DNA from: Salinisphaeraceae bacterium UBA4764
GTDB taxonomy: Bacteria > Pseudomonadota > Gammaproteobacteria > Nevskiales > Salinisphaeraceae
Length of the DNA: 14,684 nt
Assembly: GCA_002403445.1 (NCBI GenBank)
Contig: DHHU01000009.1
Coordinates: 6,091-20,774, forward strand
Reading direction: 5' to 3'
Shown here: positions 14,230 through 14,684 of the stretch, piece by piece
Position numbering within the stretch: position 1 is the stretch's first letter
How the letters are laid out: each line of letters starts with the position of its first letter
Made by a program: the position numbers and the translations under genes
The notes under the pieces: generated by a model
Database searches by the model: none
Told to the model about the DNA's origin: nothing
Seen by the model: only the letters and a program-made list of their open reading frames with translations

Positions 14230-14684
14230 ACGATCTCCATTGCCTACGGACGCCAGCCATCCAACGGCTTGATATATTCGCATCAGCACAACCGACTGAG
14301 CGCCGCAAACGGCAACTCAGAAAGGTTCCCGACGCTGCTGGAGCGATCGACTTGGCGTTTAATGCACCCCGTGGCGCTTGCCCGCTTACGGCACTTGCCG
14401 CCGGTCGGGAAAGTGCATGCCGCCTGATCAGCGACACAACGCTGCAGGGCCCAACAAGCTGTTTCTACATCCAATGATCAGAACGATGCGGGCATTCCTC
14501 TCGACAGAATGACTGTCCTGGTCGCCACCGGTCCGCACCGCCCCAATCTGGGCGATGTACTCGCCGAACTGGTCGGCGATTCCTGAGTACTATGGACCTG
14601 GTTCATGTTGATTTCGGCTTCATAAAACGCGATGGACATCGATCAAGCTCGACCGGCGTTGTGTCGAGGCCGATTTGCGTATCG
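14230..14684 (+). pseudogene. Decayed LarA-like (DUF2088) 2-hydroxyacid racemase homologue, partial
   Basis: No intact frame exists, but a consistent order of LarA-family N-terminal-domain blocks can be read by switching frames. TISIAYGRQ is at 14230-14256. AIDLAFNAP through LAAGRESACRLISDTT and QGPT is at about 14343-14456. KLFLHPMIRTMR is at 14456-14491. AGIPLDRMTVLVATGPHRPN and GDVLAELVGDS are at 14488-14583. A TGA follows at 14584-14586. Next come DLVHVDF with KRDGH at about 14595-14639, and IKLDRRCVEADLRI at 14642-14683. This requires at least four frame changes, one in-frame stop and an apparent loss of the segment before IKLDRR, so it is not a sequencing slip at one site. LarA enzymes are nickel-pincer racemases of lactate and related 2-hydroxy acids. 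The gene runs off the window, so the state of the C-terminal part is unknown. The family assignment is from memory of the conserved motifs. Confidence 0.78.

Noticed and set aside
14133..14477. 114-codon plus-strand frame as an independent gene
   Set aside because: Its C-terminal half is one block of the LarA-like relic and the rest is unrelated sequence; there is no ribosome binding site.

Overview
The window is moderately GC-rich bacterial DNA, most like a gammaproteobacterium on gene content and protein style: an E. coli-type GlcD/GlcE/GlcF glycolate oxidase, malate synthase G and GlcG. The exact genus cannot be read from the sequence. Coding is dense and arranged as two divergent transcription units around a 260-base intergenic region at 6603-6862.

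Left arm, minus strand: glcD (6602-5103), glcE (5106-4021), glcF (4015-2723) and glcB (2652-487). Together these oxidise glycolate, and by family knowledge other D-2-hydroxy acids such as D-lactate, to the 2-oxo acid. They then condense glyoxylate with acetyl-CoA to malate. glcD and glcE overlap by ATGA, and glcE and glcF are 5 bases apart. A 486-base stretch beyond glcB holds no recognisable gene, only a strong stem-loop and a 16-bp palindrome.

Right arm, plus strand: a GlcG/HbpS-like protein (6863), a group III iron-dependent alcohol dehydrogenase (7502), and a complete branched-chain-amino-acid-type ABC importer. The importer has a Tat-exported binding protein, LivH, LivM, LivG and LivF (8806-13487). 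An SGNH/GDSL hydrolase resembling the MsAcT acyltransferase/arylesterase follows (13490-14125). livH-livM-livG-livF are joined by ATGA overlaps, and the hydrolase starts 2 bases after livF.

Right end: 14230-14684 holds no intact gene. It can be read as a decayed N-terminal part of a LarA-type (DUF2088) nickel-dependent 2-hydroxyacid racemase homologue. The recognisable blocks are spread over all three plus-strand frames, with an internal TGA and an apparent deletion, and the remnant runs off the window.

Taken together, the locus reads as an uptake-and-oxidation module for a short hydroxylated C2/C3 compound: importer, esterase, alcohol dehydrogenase, 2-hydroxyacid oxidase, malate synthase. 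Possible substrates are a glycol, a hydroxy acid or an ester of one. The substrate is inference. No aldehyde dehydrogenase and no dedicated regulator (such as GlcC) is present in the window.
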